A DNA stretch of 64,000 bases from NCBI RefSeq assembly GCF_000731315.1, contig NZ_HG938353.1, positions 1,488,001 through 1,552,000 of the forward strand, written 5' to 3'. A model generated the notes under the pieces. The model saw nothing but the letters and a program-made list of their open reading frames with translations, was not told the DNA's origin and made no database searches. The first letter of the stretch is position 1. The number at the start of each line of letters is the position of its first letter. The translations under genes were made by a program, and so were the position numbers. Positions 47,768 through 58,639 of this stretch are shown here, piece after piece. The DNA comes from Neorhizobium galegae bv. orientalis str. HAMBI 540. GTDB lineage: Bacteria > Pseudomonadota > Alphaproteobacteria > Rhizobiales > Rhizobiaceae.

Positions 47768-48838
47768 ATGGCGCCGACAAAAACCGCGTCTGTATCCGGC
47801 CGCAAACCAGCGGCAAAGTCTGCAATCAAATCAGCCTCGAAATCCTCCGCCAAGGAGTTTACGGGTAAGAACACCCCGGATTTCGGCAAGGATCAGGATC
47901 TTCACGCCTATCGTGAGATGCTGATGATCCGCCGTTTCGAGGAAAAGGCCGGCCAGCTCTACGGCATGGGCTTCATCGGTGGTTTCTGTCACCTCTATAT
48001 CGGCCAGGAAGCTGTCGTCGTCGGCATGCAGATGGCGCAGCAGGAGGGTGACCAGGTTATTACCGCCTATCGCGACCATGGGCATATGCTGGCAACCGGC
48101 ATGAGCGCGCGTGGCGTCATGGCCGAGCTCACCGGACGCAAGGGCGGCTATTCCCGAGGGAAGGGCGGCTCGATGCACATGTTCTCCAAGGAAAAGAATT
48201 TCTACGGCGGCCACGGCATCGTCGGCGCCCAGGTTTCGCTCGGAACCGGTCTCGCCTTCGCCAACAGGTATCGTGGTAATGACAGCGTCTCGGTCGCCTA
48301 TTTCGGCGATGGCGCGGCCAACCAGGGCCAGGTCTACGAGAGCTTCAACATGGCGGCCCTCTGGAAGCTGCCGATCGTCTATATCGTCGAGAACAACCGT
48401 TATGCGATGGGCACCTCGACGGCCCGTGCGACGGCGCAGTCGAACTACTCGCTGCGTGGTTCCGGCTTCGGTATTCCGGGCATCCAGGTCGACGGCATGG
48501 ACGTTCGCGCCGTGAAGGCCGCCGGCGACGAGGCGCTCGAGCACTGCCGCTCCGGCAAGGGCCCGATCATTCTCGAAATGCTCACCTACCGTTATCGCGG
48601 CCACTCCATGTCCGACCCGGCGAAATATCGCTCCAAGGACGAGGTGCAGAAGATGCGTTCCGAGCACGACCCGATCGAGCAGGTGCGCCTGCGCCTGATC
48701 GAAAAGGGCTGGGCCACCGAGGACGAGCTGAAAGCGATCGACAAGGATATCCGCGACGTCGTTTCGGATAGCGCCGATTTCGCCCAGGCCGATCCGGAGC
48801 CGGATCCGTCCGAGCTCTACACCGACATTCTGCTCTGA
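47768..48838 (+). CDS. pdhA: Pyruvate dehydrogenase E1 component, alpha subunit
   Basis: ThDP-dependent decarboxylation of pyruvate, with PdhB. 356 residues: a Lys/Ala/Ser-rich N-terminal 30-40 residues of low complexity, then the E1-alpha domain with EKAGQLYGMGFIGGFCHLYI, the ThDP/Mg site YFGDGAANQGQVYESFNMAA (near 178-197) and the phosphorylation-loop-like RYRGHSMSDPAKYRSKDEV. It starts 195 bp after ftsB with a GGGAGGG site, the probable head of pdhA-pdhB-pdhC. Confidence 0.96.
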   Translation: MAPTKTASVSGRKPAAKSAIKSASKSSAKEFTGKNTPDFGKDQDLHAYREMLMIRRFEEKAGQLYGMGFIGGFCHLYIGQEAVVVGMQMAQQEGDQVITAYRDHGHMLATGMSARGVMAELTGRKGGYSRGKGGSMHMFSKEKNFYGGHGIVGAQVSLGTGLAFANRYRGNDSVSVAYFGDGAANQGQVYESFNMAALWKLPIVYIVENNRYAMGTSTARATAQSNYSLRGSGFGIPGIQVDGMDVRAVKAAGDEALEHCRSGKGPIILEMLTYRYRGHSMSDPAKYRSKDEVQKMRSEHDPIEQVRLRLIEKGWATEDELKAIDKDIRDVVSDSADFAQADPEPDPSELYTDILL

Positions 48839-48856
48839 TCGCGGGGAGGGAACCCA

Positions 48857-50278
<1,422 letters not shown>

Positions 50279-50293
50279 GGGGAGGATGTTTCG

Positions 50294-51655
50294 ATGCCGA
50301 TCAACATCACCATGCCTGCCCTTTCCCCGACCATGGAAGAGGGCAATCTTTCCAAGTGGTTGGTCAAGGAAGGCGACAAGGTCAAGTCGGGCGACGTGCT
50401 CGCCGAGATCGAGACCGACAAGGCGACCATGGAAGTCGAATCCGTCGATGAGGGCACAGTTGCCAAGCTCGTCGTTGCGGCCGGTACCGAAGGCGTCAAG
50501 GTCAATGCCCTGATCGCCATTCTTGCCGCCGACGGCGAGGATGTCTCGGCTGCCGCCTCTTCGGGCGGTGGTGCATCTCCGGCTCCGAAGGCCGAGGCTG
50601 CACCCGCTCCGAAGGCGGAAGCCGCTCCGGCTCCGAAGGCGTCCGAACCGGCGCCTGCTGTCGCGACACCGGCTCCGGCTGCTGCTCCGGCATCGTCGTC
50701 CGGCGCAAAGACCTTCTCGTCTCCACTCGCCCGTCGCCTCGCAAAGGAAGCCGGCCTCGATCTTTCGGCCGTTTCCGGCTCCGGCCCGCACGGCCGTGTC
50801 GTCAAGGCCGATATCGAAAAGGCAGTTGCCTCCGGCGGCGCAAAGGCTACTCCGGCTGCTGCTCAGCAAACTGCCGGCGCACCGGCTCCGGCGATCGCCA
50901 AGGGTCCGGCAGACGATACCGTCCTGAAGCTTTTCCCCGAGGGTTCGTACGAGCTTCTGCCGCATGACGGCATGCGCAAGACGATCGCCTCGCGCCTTAC
51001 CGAGTCGAGCCAGACGGTTCCCTCCTACTTCGTCTCGATGGATTGCGAGCTCGATGCGCTGATGAAACTGCGTGCCGAGATCAACAAGTCTTCGCCGATG
51101 AAGAAGACCGACAAGGGCGATGTTCCCGCCTTCAAGCTGTCGGTCAACGACTTCATCATCAAGGCGATGGCGCTCGCTTTGCGCGATGTCCCGATGGCGA
51201 ATGCTTCCTGGACCTCGACGGCCCGCGTGCTGCACAAACATGCAGACGTCGGCGTGGCCGTATCCATCCCCGACGGCCTGATCACCCCGATCGTGCGCAA
51301 GGCAGAAACGAAGACGCTGTCCGTCATCTCCAACGAGGTGAAGGATCTTGCGAGACGCGCCCGCGACAAGAAGCTGAAGCCGGAAGAGTACCAGGGCGGC
51401 ACGACCTCCGTGTCCAACCTCGGCATGTTCGGCGTCTCCAACTTCACCTCGATCGTCAACCTGCCGCAGGCCTCGATCGTCTCGATCGGCGCAGGCGTCG
51501 AGAAGCCGATCGTCAAGAACGGCGAAATCAAGGTGGGCACGGTGATGACCGCAACCTTCGCCTTCGACCACCGTGTCATCGACGGCGCGCTCGGTGCGGA
51601 ACTCGCGTCCGCCTTCAAGCGCTACATCGAAAACCCGATGGCGATGCTGGTGTAA
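50294..51655 (+). CDS. pdhC: Dihydrolipoamide acetyltransferase (E2) of pyruvate dehydrogenase
   Basis: Core of the complex that passes the acetyl group to CoA. 453 residues: one lipoyl domain (1-80, K43), an Ala/Pro-rich linker with repeated AAPAPKAE units (about 93-135), a peripheral-subunit-binding domain (about 138-175, [20 protein letters not shown]), and the catalytic domain (about 220-453) with the [14 protein letters not shown] motif carrying the catalytic His and Asp. The lipoyl domain is nearly identical at its start to that of PdhB, as expected for parallel use. Confidence 0.96.
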   Translation: MPINITMPALSPTMEEGNLSKWLVKEGDKVKSGDVLAEIETDKATMEVESVDEGTVAKLVVAAGTEGVKVNALIAILAADGEDVSAAASSGGGASPAPKAEAAPAPKAEAAPAPKASEPAPAVATPAPAAAPASSSGAKTFSSPLARRLAKEAGLDLSAVSGSGPHGRVVKADIEKAVASGGAKATPAAAQQTAGAPAPAIAKGPADDTVLKLFPEGSYELLPHDGMRKTIASRLTESSQTVPSYFVSMDCELDALMKLRAEINKSSPMKKTDKGDVPAFKLSVNDFIIKAMALALRDVPMANASWTSTARVLHKHADVGVAVSIPDGLITPIVRKAETKTLSVISNEVKDLARRARDKKLKPEEYQGGTTSVSNLGMFGVSNFTSIVNLPQASIVSIGAGVEKPIVKNGEIKVGTVMTATFAFDHRVIDGALGAELASAFKRYIENPMAMLV

Positions 51656-51669
51656 ACGGTTTTCTCTCG

Positions 51670-51695
51670 CCCTTGCGGAGAGGTATCCGCAAGGG
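51670..51695 (+). other. Hairpin between pdhC and the SGNH hydrolase gene
   Basis: A perfect 9-bp stem CCCTTGCGG / CCGCAAGGG with loop AGAGGTAT, 15 bases after the pdhC stop. No T-run follows. Probably a processing or partial-attenuation element that separates pdhABC from the hydrolase gene. Confidence 0.6.
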
Positions 51696-51716
51696 AGGGG
51701 AAGCGGAGACATATCC

Positions 51717-52355
51717 ATGAAAACCGTTCTGTGCTTCGGCGACTCGCTCACCTGGGGTTTCGATCCTGAAGGACCGGGCCGGCATGCGTTCGAGGACCGT
51801 TGGTCGAGCGTCCTCGGAGCTGCGCTCGGTTCCGACGTCACCGTCATCGCCGAGGGGCTGAACGGCCGCACGACGGGTTACGCCGATCACCTTGCCGACT
51901 GCGACCGCAACGGCGTCACGAACCTGCCGACTGTGCTGCATACCCACATGCCGCTCGATCTGGTGATCATCATGCTCGGCACCAACGACATGAAGCCGAT
52001 GATCGCCGGCACTGCCCATGCGGCGCGTGCCGGCATTCAGCGTCTGGTGGGGCTGATCCGTCACCACGAATATTCGTTCGACTACGACGCGCCGGATATC
52101 CTGATCGTTTCGCCGCCGCCGCTCTGCGAGACCGCCGACCCGATTTTTTCGGCGATCTTCAAGGGCGGCGTCGAGCAGTCTTCCATGCTCGCCTCGCTTT
52201 ATCGGGACCTCGCCGACGACCTCGGCTGCGGTTTCTTCGATGCGGGATCGGTGGCGAAAACGACGCCGATCGACGGCGTGCATCTCGATGCAGAAAATAC
52301 CCGCGCGATCGGACGCGGCCTTGAGCCGATCGTCCGGATGATGCTGGGTATCTAG
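51717..52355 (+). CDS. SGNH/GDSL-type esterase or hydrolase
   Basis: 212 residues. Block I is CFGDSLTWGFD with nucleophile S10, block III is IIMLGTNDMKP, and block V is TPIDGVHLDAEN with the Asp/His pair. No signal peptide, so the enzyme is cytoplasmic. This family hydrolyses esters or acetyl groups; the close aryl-esterase type (Mycobacterium smegmatis acyltransferase and rhizobial relatives) has the same GDSLTWG opening. Substrate unknown. It lies between pdhC and lpdA, in the same direction, with GCGGAGA before the ATG. It is not a known part of pyruvate dehydrogenase. Confidence 0.88.
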   Translation: MKTVLCFGDSLTWGFDPEGPGRHAFEDRWSSVLGAALGSDVTVIAEGLNGRTTGYADHLADCDRNGVTNLPTVLHTHMPLDLVIIMLGTNDMKPMIAGTAHAARAGIQRLVGLIRHHEYSFDYDAPDILIVSPPPLCETADPIFSAIFKGGVEQSSMLASLYRDLADDLGCGFFDAGSVAKTTPIDGVHLDAENTRAIGRGLEPIVRMMLGI

Positions 52356-52416
52356 AACAAGATTTCCCGAGGCGGGCCGCTTGGAGCTGGCCCCCCAATG
52401 AGAAGGCAGGAAAGCA

Positions 52417-53862
52417 ATGGCTCAATCCTACGACGTCATCGTCATCGGTTCCGGTCCCGGCGGTTATATCGCCGCCATCCGGGCATCCCAGCTCGGGCTG
52501 AAAGTCGCCGTCGTCGAGCGCGAGCACCTCGCCGGCATCTGCTCCAACTGGGGCTGCATTCCGACCAAGGCGCTTCTGCGCTCGGCCGACGTGATGCACA
52601 CCGCGACCCATGCGAAGGACTACGGCCTGACGCTGGAAGGCACGATCAAGCCGGACGTCAAGGCGATCGTCGACCGCTCGCGCGGCATCGCCCACCGCAT
52701 GAACAACGGCGTCGGTTTCCTGTTCAAGAAGAACAAGGTCGACATCATCTGGGGTGAGGCGAAGCTTACCAAGCCCGGCGAGATCGTCGTTTCCAAGACC
52801 ACCAAGAAACCGGTCGAGCCGATCGGCCCGATCCCGAAGAATACGCTCGGCGAGGGCACCTACACCGCCAAACACATCATCATTGCGACAGGTGCCCGTC
52901 CGCGCGCGCTGCCCGGCATCGAGCCGGATGGCAAGCTGATCTGGACCTATTTCGAGGCGATGAAGCCGGAAGAGATGCCGAAGTCGCTGCTGGTCATGGG
53001 CTCGGGCGCCATCGGCATCGAATTCGCGAGCTTCTATCGCACCATGGGCGTCGAGGTCACCGTCGTCGAGATCATGAGCCAGGTCATGCCAGTCGAGGAC
53101 GCGGACATCTCGGCGCTTGCCAAGAAGCAGTTCGAGCGCCAGGGCATGAAGATCCTGCTTGAAGCCAAGGTTGCCAAGGTCGTGAAGGGCGCCAACTCGG
53201 TCACCGCGACGATCGAGCTGAAGGACGGCAAGACGCAGGAGATCACCGCCGACCGGATGATCTCGGCCGTCGGCGTCCAGGCCAATATCGAAGGCATCGG
53301 CCTCGAGGCGCTCGGCGTGAAGACCGACCGCGGCTTCCTCGTCATCGACGGCTACGGCAAGACCAACGTGCCCGGCCTCTATGCGATCGGCGACGTCGCC
53401 GGTCCGCCGCTGCTCGCCCACAAGGCCGAGCACGAAGCGGTCATCTGCGTCGAAAAGATCGCCGGCCTGCCGAATGTCCATCCGATGGACAAGCTGAAGA
53501 TCCCGGGCTGCACCTATTGCAACCCTCAGGTCGCCTCCGTCGGCCTCACCGAAGCCAAGGCCAAGGCCGAAGGCCGCGACATCCGCGTCGGCCGCTTCCC
53601 GTTCGTCGCCAACGGCAAGGCGATCGCGCTCGGCGAGGACCAGGGCCTCGTCAAGACCATCTTCGACAAAAAGACCGGCGAACTGATCGGCGCCCACATG
53701 GTTGGCGCCGAAGTCACCGAACTGATCCAGGGCTTCGTCGTCGCCATGAACCTGGAGACGACGGAAGAGGAACTGATGCACACCATCTTCCCGCATCCGA
53801 CCATTTCCGAGACGATGAAGGAAAGCGTGCTCGACGCCTACGGCCGGGCGCTGAATGCCTGA
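52417..53862 (+). CDS. lpdA: Dihydrolipoamide dehydrogenase (E3)
   Basis: Re-oxidises dihydrolipoyl groups with FAD and NAD+. 481 residues: GSGPGGYIAAIRASQLG at the N-terminus for FAD; the redox disulfide C42/C47 in ICSNWGCIPTKALL; the NAD-binding GSGAIGIEFASFYRTMGVEV; and the C-terminal HTIFPHPTISETMKES with the catalytic His/Glu. GGCAGGAAAG precedes the ATG. As the E3 next to pdhABC it is probably dedicated to pyruvate dehydrogenase; other lpd copies for the oxoglutarate complex are usual elsewhere in the genome. Confidence 0.96.
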   Translation: MAQSYDVIVIGSGPGGYIAAIRASQLGLKVAVVEREHLAGICSNWGCIPTKALLRSADVMHTATHAKDYGLTLEGTIKPDVKAIVDRSRGIAHRMNNGVGFLFKKNKVDIIWGEAKLTKPGEIVVSKTTKKPVEPIGPIPKNTLGEGTYTAKHIIIATGARPRALPGIEPDGKLIWTYFEAMKPEEMPKSLLVMGSGAIGIEFASFYRTMGVEVTVVEIMSQVMPVEDADISALAKKQFERQGMKILLEAKVAKVVKGANSVTATIELKDGKTQEITADRMISAVGVQANIEGIGLEALGVKTDRGFLVIDGYGKTNVPGLYAIGDVAGPPLLAHKAEHEAVICVEKIAGLPNVHPMDKLKIPGCTYCNPQVASVGLTEAKAKAEGRDIRVGRFPFVANGKAIALGEDQGLVKTIFDKKTGELIGAHMVGAEVTELIQGFVVAMNLETTEEELMHTIFPHPTISETMKESVLDAYGRALNA

Positions 53863-53936
53863 CGAGATCGCCCTGCCGGGGATTGTTCCACGGCCGGGCG
53901 CCGCCCATATGAGTGTCTCTGGAACGGGAGCGTAGC

Positions 53937-54182
53937 ATGCAGGTAGGTTGGATTGCGGCGATCATCATCGGCGGCCTGGCGGGTTGGCTCGCCGGCAAGC
54001 TGATGGACGTCCGTTTCGGCATTTTCATGAACATCGTCATCGGTATCGTCGGCGCGGTGCTGGCCAACGGCATCTTCAACTGGTTCAACATCCATGTTGC
54101 AGACGGATGGCTGGGTTACCTGGTTGCAGGTTTCATCGGCTCCTGCATTTTGCTATTTCTTGCCAAACTCGTCAGGCGCTGA
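53937..54182 (+). CDS. GlsB/YeaQ/YmgE family small membrane protein
   Basis: 81 residues with three hydrophobic segments: VGWIAAIIIGGLAGWLAGKL, then FGIFMNIVIGIVGAVLANGI and YLVAGFIGSCILLFLAKLV. Glycine-rich motifs between helices match the transglycosylase-associated (GlsB/YeaQ/YmgE) family, which is often stress-induced and of unknown biochemical role. The start ATG 53937 has GGGAG upstream; the preceding in-frame ATG at 53913 adds a charged stretch and is less likely. It sits between lpdA and lipA. Confidence 0.88.
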   Translation: MQVGWIAAIIIGGLAGWLAGKLMDVRFGIFMNIVIGIVGAVLANGIFNWFNIHVADGWLGYLVAGFIGSCILLFLAKLVRR

Positions 54183-54219
54183 CGAACCCCGCGATACAGG
54201 CGGTTGAAAGCAGGTTCTT

Positions 54220-55194
54220 ATGGTCACCATTCTCGACACGATCGCATCCGGCGATGAAAAGCGCGTCCGTCATCCGGAAAAGGCCCACCGGCCGGATCAG
54301 GAAGTCATGCGCAAGCCCGAATGGATACGCGTCCGGGCGCCGGTCTCCAAGGGCTACCAAGAAACCCGCGCGATCGTGAAGGAAAACAAGCTGGTGACGG
54401 TCTGCGAGGAAGCGGGCTGCCCCAATATCGGCGAGTGCTGGGACAAGAAGCACGCCACCTTCATGATCATGGGCGAGATCTGTACCCGCGCCTGCGCCTT
54501 CTGCAACGTCGCGACCGGCAAGCCGAACGCGCTGGATATGGAAGAGCCCGAAAACGTCGCCAAGGCCGTCAAGCAGATGGGCCTCACCCATGTGGTGATC
54601 ACCTCCGTCGACCGCGACGACCTGGCGGATGGCGGTGCCGAGCATTTCGAAAAGGTGATCTGGGCGATCCGCGCCGCATCGCCGGCAACGACCATCGAGA
54701 TCCTGACGCCCGACTTCCTGAAGAAGCCCGGTGCGCTGGAGCGCGTCGTCGCCGCCAAGCCGGACGTGTTCAATCACAACATGGAAACCGTGCCGGGCAA
54801 CTACCTGACGGTGCGCCCCGGCGCCCGTTATTTCCACTCCGTCCGGCTGCTGCAGCGGGTGAAGGAGCTGGATCCAACCATGTTTACCAAGTCGGGCATC
54901 ATGGTGGGGCTCGGCGAGGAGCGCAACGAAGTGCTGCAGCTGATGGACGATCTGCGCACGGCCGACGTCGATTTCCTGACGATCGGCCAGTATCTGCAGC
55001 CGACCCGCAAGCACCACAAGGTAGAAAGCTTCGTCACGCCGGAAGAGTTCAAGTCCTACGAGACGGTGGCCTATGCCAAGGGTTTCCTGATGGTGTCCTC
55101 GAGCCCGCTGACCCGGTCTTCGCATCACGCTGGTGATGATTTCGCTCGCCTCAGGGCTGCACGCGAGAGGAAAGTGCTGGCCGCCGCCGAGTAG
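54220..55194 (+). CDS. lipA: Lipoyl synthase
   Basis: Radical-SAM enzyme that inserts two sulfurs into octanoyl groups on lipoyl domains. 324 residues with the auxiliary cluster cysteines C62, C67, C73 ([13 protein letters not shown]), the radical-SAM cluster C88-x3-C92-x2-C95 (CTRACAFC), and the C-terminal RSSHHAG (RSS motif) that donates the ligand to the auxiliary cluster. Its place beside pdhABC and lpdA puts maturation next to the lipoylated E1-beta and E2 subunits. lipB is not in the window. Confidence 0.97.
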   Translation: MVTILDTIASGDEKRVRHPEKAHRPDQEVMRKPEWIRVRAPVSKGYQETRAIVKENKLVTVCEEAGCPNIGECWDKKHATFMIMGEICTRACAFCNVATGKPNALDMEEPENVAKAVKQMGLTHVVITSVDRDDLADGGAEHFEKVIWAIRAASPATTIEILTPDFLKKPGALERVVAAKPDVFNHNMETVPGNYLTVRPGARYFHSVRLLQRVKELDPTMFTKSGIMVGLGEERNEVLQLMDDLRTADVDFLTIGQYLQPTRKHHKVESFVTPEEFKSYETVAYAKGFLMVSSSPLTRSSHHAGDDFARLRAARERKVLAAAE

Positions 55195-55216
55195 GGCGGC
55201 GAGCCGGTCTTAAATC

Positions 55217-55402
55217 TTATTCGGCTGCCTGAACCTTTTCGTGCTTGTCCTGGCCACGCCGGCGTTCGCGCAGCGTGAAACGGTGTCCGCGCGCTTCGCT
55301 CTTCGCCATTTCAATAAGATAGACCAGCATGGGAAGCTGGTTCATGTCTGCAAGCTGCTTTGCGGATTCGAGCAGCTTTATCATCTGCGAGAAATCGTCC
55401 AT
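55217..55402 (-). CDS. Small conserved protein of unknown function
   Basis: 61 residues from MDDFSQMIKLLESAKQLADM: an N-terminal amphipathic helix, a second helix with QLPMLVYLIEMAKSEARG, and a basic, disordered tail (RERRRGQDKHEKVQ). No membrane segment or signal peptide. I recall similar short proteins in other Rhizobiales but cannot name a family. The start at ATG 55402 is chosen over the upstream codons (to 55480), whose translation is rich in Tyr, Asn and Trp and less protein-like; GAAAGAAG is a modest ribosome-binding site. It converges on lipA. Confidence 0.6.
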   Translation of the reverse strand: MDDFSQMIKLLESAKQLADMNQLPMLVYLIEMAKSEARGHRFTLRERRRGQDKHEKVQAAE

Positions 55403-55705
55403 GGATGCTTCTTTCGGGTGCGCCCGGTCTGCTATCGGTTGATTATACCAATTGTACGCTGGCTTGCGACTCTGGATCACTACAACCGGATGAATCCTAC
55501 ATTAAATCTTATTAATCTGAATGCCATCTGACATCGACAAATGACCGGTGGTTGAACCAGCCACTCTGACATCCGTGTCAAAGCTACGTCACAATCGCGT
55601 TCGGCGACCTCTATAGCGCCGTCTGCGCGACATTGAAATCCTCCTGTCATCATCGGCGTCTACCGCCAATCACGACGCAGCGAGTCTGATTCACGGGAGA
55701 TCATC
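55403..55705. promoter_or_regulatory. Divergent intergenic region, no gene seen
   Basis: 303 bp between the divergent small-protein gene and the FlaR-like kinase gene. It is AT-richer than its surroundings around 55440-55520. I see no tRNA, strong hairpin or repeat in it. It should hold both promoters. Confidence 0.4.
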
Positions 55706-56296
55706 ATGGATATGGAATCTGGCGTGAATGCGATCCGTTACGTGGGAATTGCCGAGGCGGCAGACAAGGTCTCCAATGCGGACAGAATTCTGGTCATCGG
55801 CTGTTCCGGCGGCGGTAAATCGACGCTGGCGCAGAAGATCGCCCGCCGTTTCAAGCTTACTTACATCTCCATCGACCGCGATGTGCTCTGGTTGCCGGGC
55901 TGGGTGCAGCGGGACAAGCTCGAACAGCATCGCCTCATCGTCGAGCTGGCCGCTGGCGAACGCTGGATCATGGATGGCACCAATACCTCCACGTTCGACA
56001 TTCGCGTGCCGCGCAGCGATCTGGTCATCTGGGTGCGCATGCCGCGCTGGCTGTGCGTCTGGGGAATTCTCAGCCGCTGGATCACGAACAGGGGCCGCAC
56101 CCGTCCGGAAGTGGCGCCCGGTTGCCCGGAGAAGATGGAATGGCAATTCCTCCGCTTCGTCTGGACCTGGGAGAAGGTCTATGGCCCGCGCGTGGCTGCC
56201 GGGTTGGCGGCACACGCGATCGGCAAGCCGGTTCTGGTGTTGAAATCCCGTCGCGAAATGCGCGATCTTCTTGATCTTATCGGAGCGGGCGCTTAA
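55706..56296 (+). CDS. P-loop kinase-like protein, FlaR/adenylate-kinase-related family
   Basis: 196 residues. Walker A is GCSGGGKST at 32-40; a following ISIDRDVLWLPGWVQRDKLE and GERWIMDGTNTSTFDIRVPR are typical of the family annotated as DNA topology modulation protein FlaR or AAA family ATPase. The aspartates of DRD and DG are likely nucleotide or magnesium contacts. The sequence resembles small-molecule kinases; the substrate is unknown and the FlaR name is historical. The site CGGGAGA lies before the ATG. coq10-like follows 9 bases later. Confidence 0.82.
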   Translation: MDMESGVNAIRYVGIAEAADKVSNADRILVIGCSGGGKSTLAQKIARRFKLTYISIDRDVLWLPGWVQRDKLEQHRLIVELAAGERWIMDGTNTSTFDIRVPRSDLVIWVRMPRWLCVWGILSRWITNRGRTRPEVAPGCPEKMEWQFLRFVWTWEKVYGPRVAAGLAAHAIGKPVLVLKSRREMRDLLDLIGAGA

Positions 56297-56305
56297 CTCG
56301 GGATC

Positions 56306-56770
56306 ATGCCAAAGTTCGAAATCCGCCGTCCCGTGAAGCACAGCGCCGAAAAGATGTACGCGCTCGTCGCTGATGTCGAAAAATATCCGCAATTCCTGCC
56401 GCTCTGCGAAGCGCTGGCCGTGCGCTCCTCCAAGGAGCGTGACGGCAAGACGCTGCTCGTGGCCGACATGACGGTCGGCTACAAGGCGATCCGCGAGACC
56501 TTCACCACCCAGGTCCTGCTCAATCCGGCCGAGCGGATCATCGACGTGAAATATATCGAGGGACCGTTCAAATACCTCGACAACCGCTGGAGCTTCGAGC
56601 CGGCGGACGGCTCGCCGAATGCCGGCCCAGAGGGGTGCGTCGTGCATTTCTACATCGATTACGAGTTCAAGAGCATGATCCTCGGCGCCCTGATGGGGTC
56701 GATGTTCGACCGCGCCTTCCGCATGTTCGCCGAAGCCTTCGAAAAGCGGGCCGACAAGATCTACGCCTGA
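56306..56770 (+). CDS. Coenzyme Q-binding protein Coq10 / RatA family (START-like)
   Basis: 154 residues, START/SRPBCC fold: MPKFEIRRPVKHSAEKMYAL, then VADVEKYPQFLPLCEALAV and the C-terminal [20 protein letters not shown]. In mitochondria and alphaproteobacteria the family binds ubiquinone and supports respiration; the E. coli member was named RatA and described as a ribosome-targeting toxin. For an alphaproteobacterium the Coq10 role is more plausible. No antitoxin partner (RatB type) is adjacent. The 3' end overlaps pncC on the other strand by 10 bases. Confidence 0.9.
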   Translation: MPKFEIRRPVKHSAEKMYALVADVEKYPQFLPLCEALAVRSSKERDGKTLLVADMTVGYKAIRETFTTQVLLNPAERIIDVKYIEGPFKYLDNRWSFEPADGSPNAGPEGCVVHFYIDYEFKSMILGALMGSMFDRAFRMFAEAFEKRADKIYA

Positions 56771-57264
56771 GCGGCCACCTCGGTCAGCATTTCCAGCGCG
56801 GTTCTGACGGTCGCAAGCCTGACCTCCGTGCGGCCGATATCGCCGTAGTGCATTTCCCGGTGCAGGATATTTCCCGAACGGCTTTTCGCAGCCACATGCA
56901 CCAGCCCGACGGGTTTTTCCGCCGATCCGCCGCCAGGCCCCGCGATGCCGGTGACCGCAACCGCCACGGCGGCCTTTGAGCGATACAGCGCGCCGTGCAC
57001 CATCTGCAGCGCGGTTTCTTTCGACACCGCGCCATACGTCGCGAGCGTGGCGTCCGCCACCCCGAGCATGTCCATCTTCGCCTGGTTCGTATAGGTGACG
57101 AAACCGCGGTCGACGACGGCGGACGAGCCGGAAATCTCCGTCAACGCCCCGGCGATCAGCCCGCCCGTGCAGGATTCGGCGGTCGCGACCATTTTTCCGC
57201 GCGCGCTGAAATCCATGATGATCCGTCTGGCCTGGTCCTCGATATCGGCGGGAAACAGGCTCAC
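56761..57264 (-). CDS. pncC: Nicotinamide-nucleotide amidohydrolase PncC (CinA C-terminal domain)
   Basis: Deamidates nicotinamide mononucleotide to nicotinate mononucleotide in pyridine-nucleotide salvage. 167 residues consisting only of the CinA C-terminal domain: [20 protein letters not shown] with the catalytic serine, [12 protein letters not shown] and [20 protein letters not shown]. The start is GTG 57264, whose GTGA overlaps the ispDF stop by three bases, so it is coupled to ispDF. Upstream in-frame sequence lies wholly inside ispDF. Confidence 0.9.
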   Translation of the reverse strand: MSLFPADIEDQARRIIMDFSARGKMVATAESCTGGLIAGALTEISGSSAVVDRGFVTYTNQAKMDMLGVADATLATYGAVSKETALQMVHGALYRSKAAVAVAVTGIAGPGGGSAEKPVGLVHVAAKSRSGNILHREMHYGDIGRTEVRLATVRTALEMLTEVAAQA

Positions 57265-58481
57265 GCAGCATCTCCGCGATAAACGACGGTCGCCGTGGCG
57301 ATCGCCGCAATGCCCTCGCGGCGGCCGATGAAGCCGATCTTTTCGTTGGTGGTCGCTTTGACCGAGCAGCGGTCGAGCGAAATGCCGAGAATCTCGCAGA
57401 GGGTTTCGCGCATCGCCTGGCGGTGCGGTGCGATCTTTGGCGCTTCGGCAATCAGCGAGATATCGGCATTCATGATCGTGCCGCCACGCTCGCGGACGAT
57501 CTTTGCCGCATGGTCGAGGAAAATCTTCGACGGCGCACCGCGCCACTGCATGTCGGACGGCGGAAAGTGGTCGCCGATATCGCCGGCGCCGCAGGTGGCG
57601 AGCAGCGCATCGGTCAGCGCATGCAGCGCGACATCCGCATCCGAATGGCCGCTGAGCTTCTGGTCGTGGGGAATGAACACGCCGCAGAGCGTCACGCCGT
57701 CGCCTGGTTCCAGCTGGTGCACATCGTAACCGTTGCCGGTGCGTACATCGGGGAGGGCGGCCGAGGACAGGCTCTGGGAGAGTTTTTCGTCGGCCATGGC
57801 GATATCCCGCTTTACGGTGAGTTTGATATTGTCGACCGATCCTTCCACCAGGGTCACCGGCAGGCCGGCCCATTCGGCGATCGAGGCGTCGTCGGTGAAA
57901 TCCTCGCGGCGCAGTGCCGCCGCTTTCTCGTGGGCGGTGCGGATTTCGGAGAGAAGAAAACTCTGCGGCGTCTGCGCGGCGTAGAGGCCGGAGCGCGGCA
58001 CGGTCTCGTGCACCAGCCCGTCGGAACCGCTGCGCTTCAGCGTATCGCTGACGGGAATGGCCGGCAGCACGCCGTCCTGTCCCTCGTCGAGCGCCTGCGC
58101 CACCCGCTCGAGCACGCCGTGATCGACGAAGGGGCGCGCCGCATCGTGGATCATCACATGGGTGGCCTCGGTGCCGGAGAGGGCCCGCAGGCCTTCGTAG
58201 ACCGAGCGCTGCCGGGTCTCGCCGCCGAACGTGGTGATCACGGCCGCCGCCCCCTGGATGCCGGCCGTTGCCGCCGCAAACAACGCCTCGTCGTCCGGGT
58301 GGATGACGACCACGATCGGGCCGCTTCGGCGCCAGGTCAGAAATCGCTCGAGCGTATGGGCGATGACCGGTCTGTCGCCGATCCGTCGGTACTGCTTGGG
58401 ACCGTCTTGCAGGGAGCCTGCTCGTTCCCCGCGGCCCGCGGCGACGATGACGATACCGATTGTCATGGAACCGATTGTCAT
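57261..58481 (-). CDS. ispDF: Bifunctional 2-C-methyl-D-erythritol 4-phosphate cytidylyltransferase / MECDP synthase IspDF
   Basis: Two MEP-pathway steps in one protein. 406 residues: IspD domain (1-235) with [20 protein letters not shown] and [16 protein letters not shown]; IspF domain (about 245-406) with [15 protein letters not shown], the zinc site [20 protein letters not shown] and a [10 protein letters not shown] loop. Fusion is usual in Rhizobiales. The start repeats itself: the first 15 bases ATGACAATCGGTTCC are almost duplicated by the next 15, giving MTIGSMTIG. The first ATG has GAGGA upstream and is preferred. Confidence 0.95.
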   Translation of the reverse strand: MTIGSMTIGIVIVAAGRGERAGSLQDGPKQYRRIGDRPVIAHTLERFLTWRRSGPIVVVIHPDDEALFAAATAGIQGAAAVITTFGGETRQRSVYEGLRALSGTEATHVMIHDAARPFVDHGVLERVAQALDEGQDGVLPAIPVSDTLKRSGSDGLVHETVPRSGLYAAQTPQSFLLSEIRTAHEKAAALRREDFTDDASIAEWAGLPVTLVEGSVDNIKLTVKRDIAMADEKLSQSLSSAALPDVRTGNGYDVHQLEPGDGVTLCGVFIPHDQKLSGHSDADVALHALTDALLATCGAGDIGDHFPPSDMQWRGAPSKIFLDHAAKIVRERGGTIMNADISLIAEAPKIAPHRQAMRETLCEILGISLDRCSVKATTNEKIGFIGRREGIAAIATATVVYRGDAA

Positions 58482-58639
58482 GGCTTTGTCGTCCTCGACC
58501 CGTAACTCGTTTTGGATTGACAGGCGCAGAACTATAGGACCAAAAGCCTGAATTCCAGCATGCCGCTCAAAAATAACGCAGTTCCGGAATTGCTCTTGGC
58601 AAACGCCCGAGACATGAATAAAAATAGTGCAACTATCTC

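Noticed and set aside
50571..50700. Tandem-repeat locus in pdhC
   Set aside because: The repeated units encode the Ala/Pro-rich flexible linker normal for E2 proteins; this is not a separate repeat element.
56306..56770. RatA-type toxin of a toxin-antitoxin system
   Set aside because: The protein is in the Coq10/RatA family, but no antitoxin partner is adjacent and the ubiquinone-binding role is the better fit in an alphaproteobacterium.
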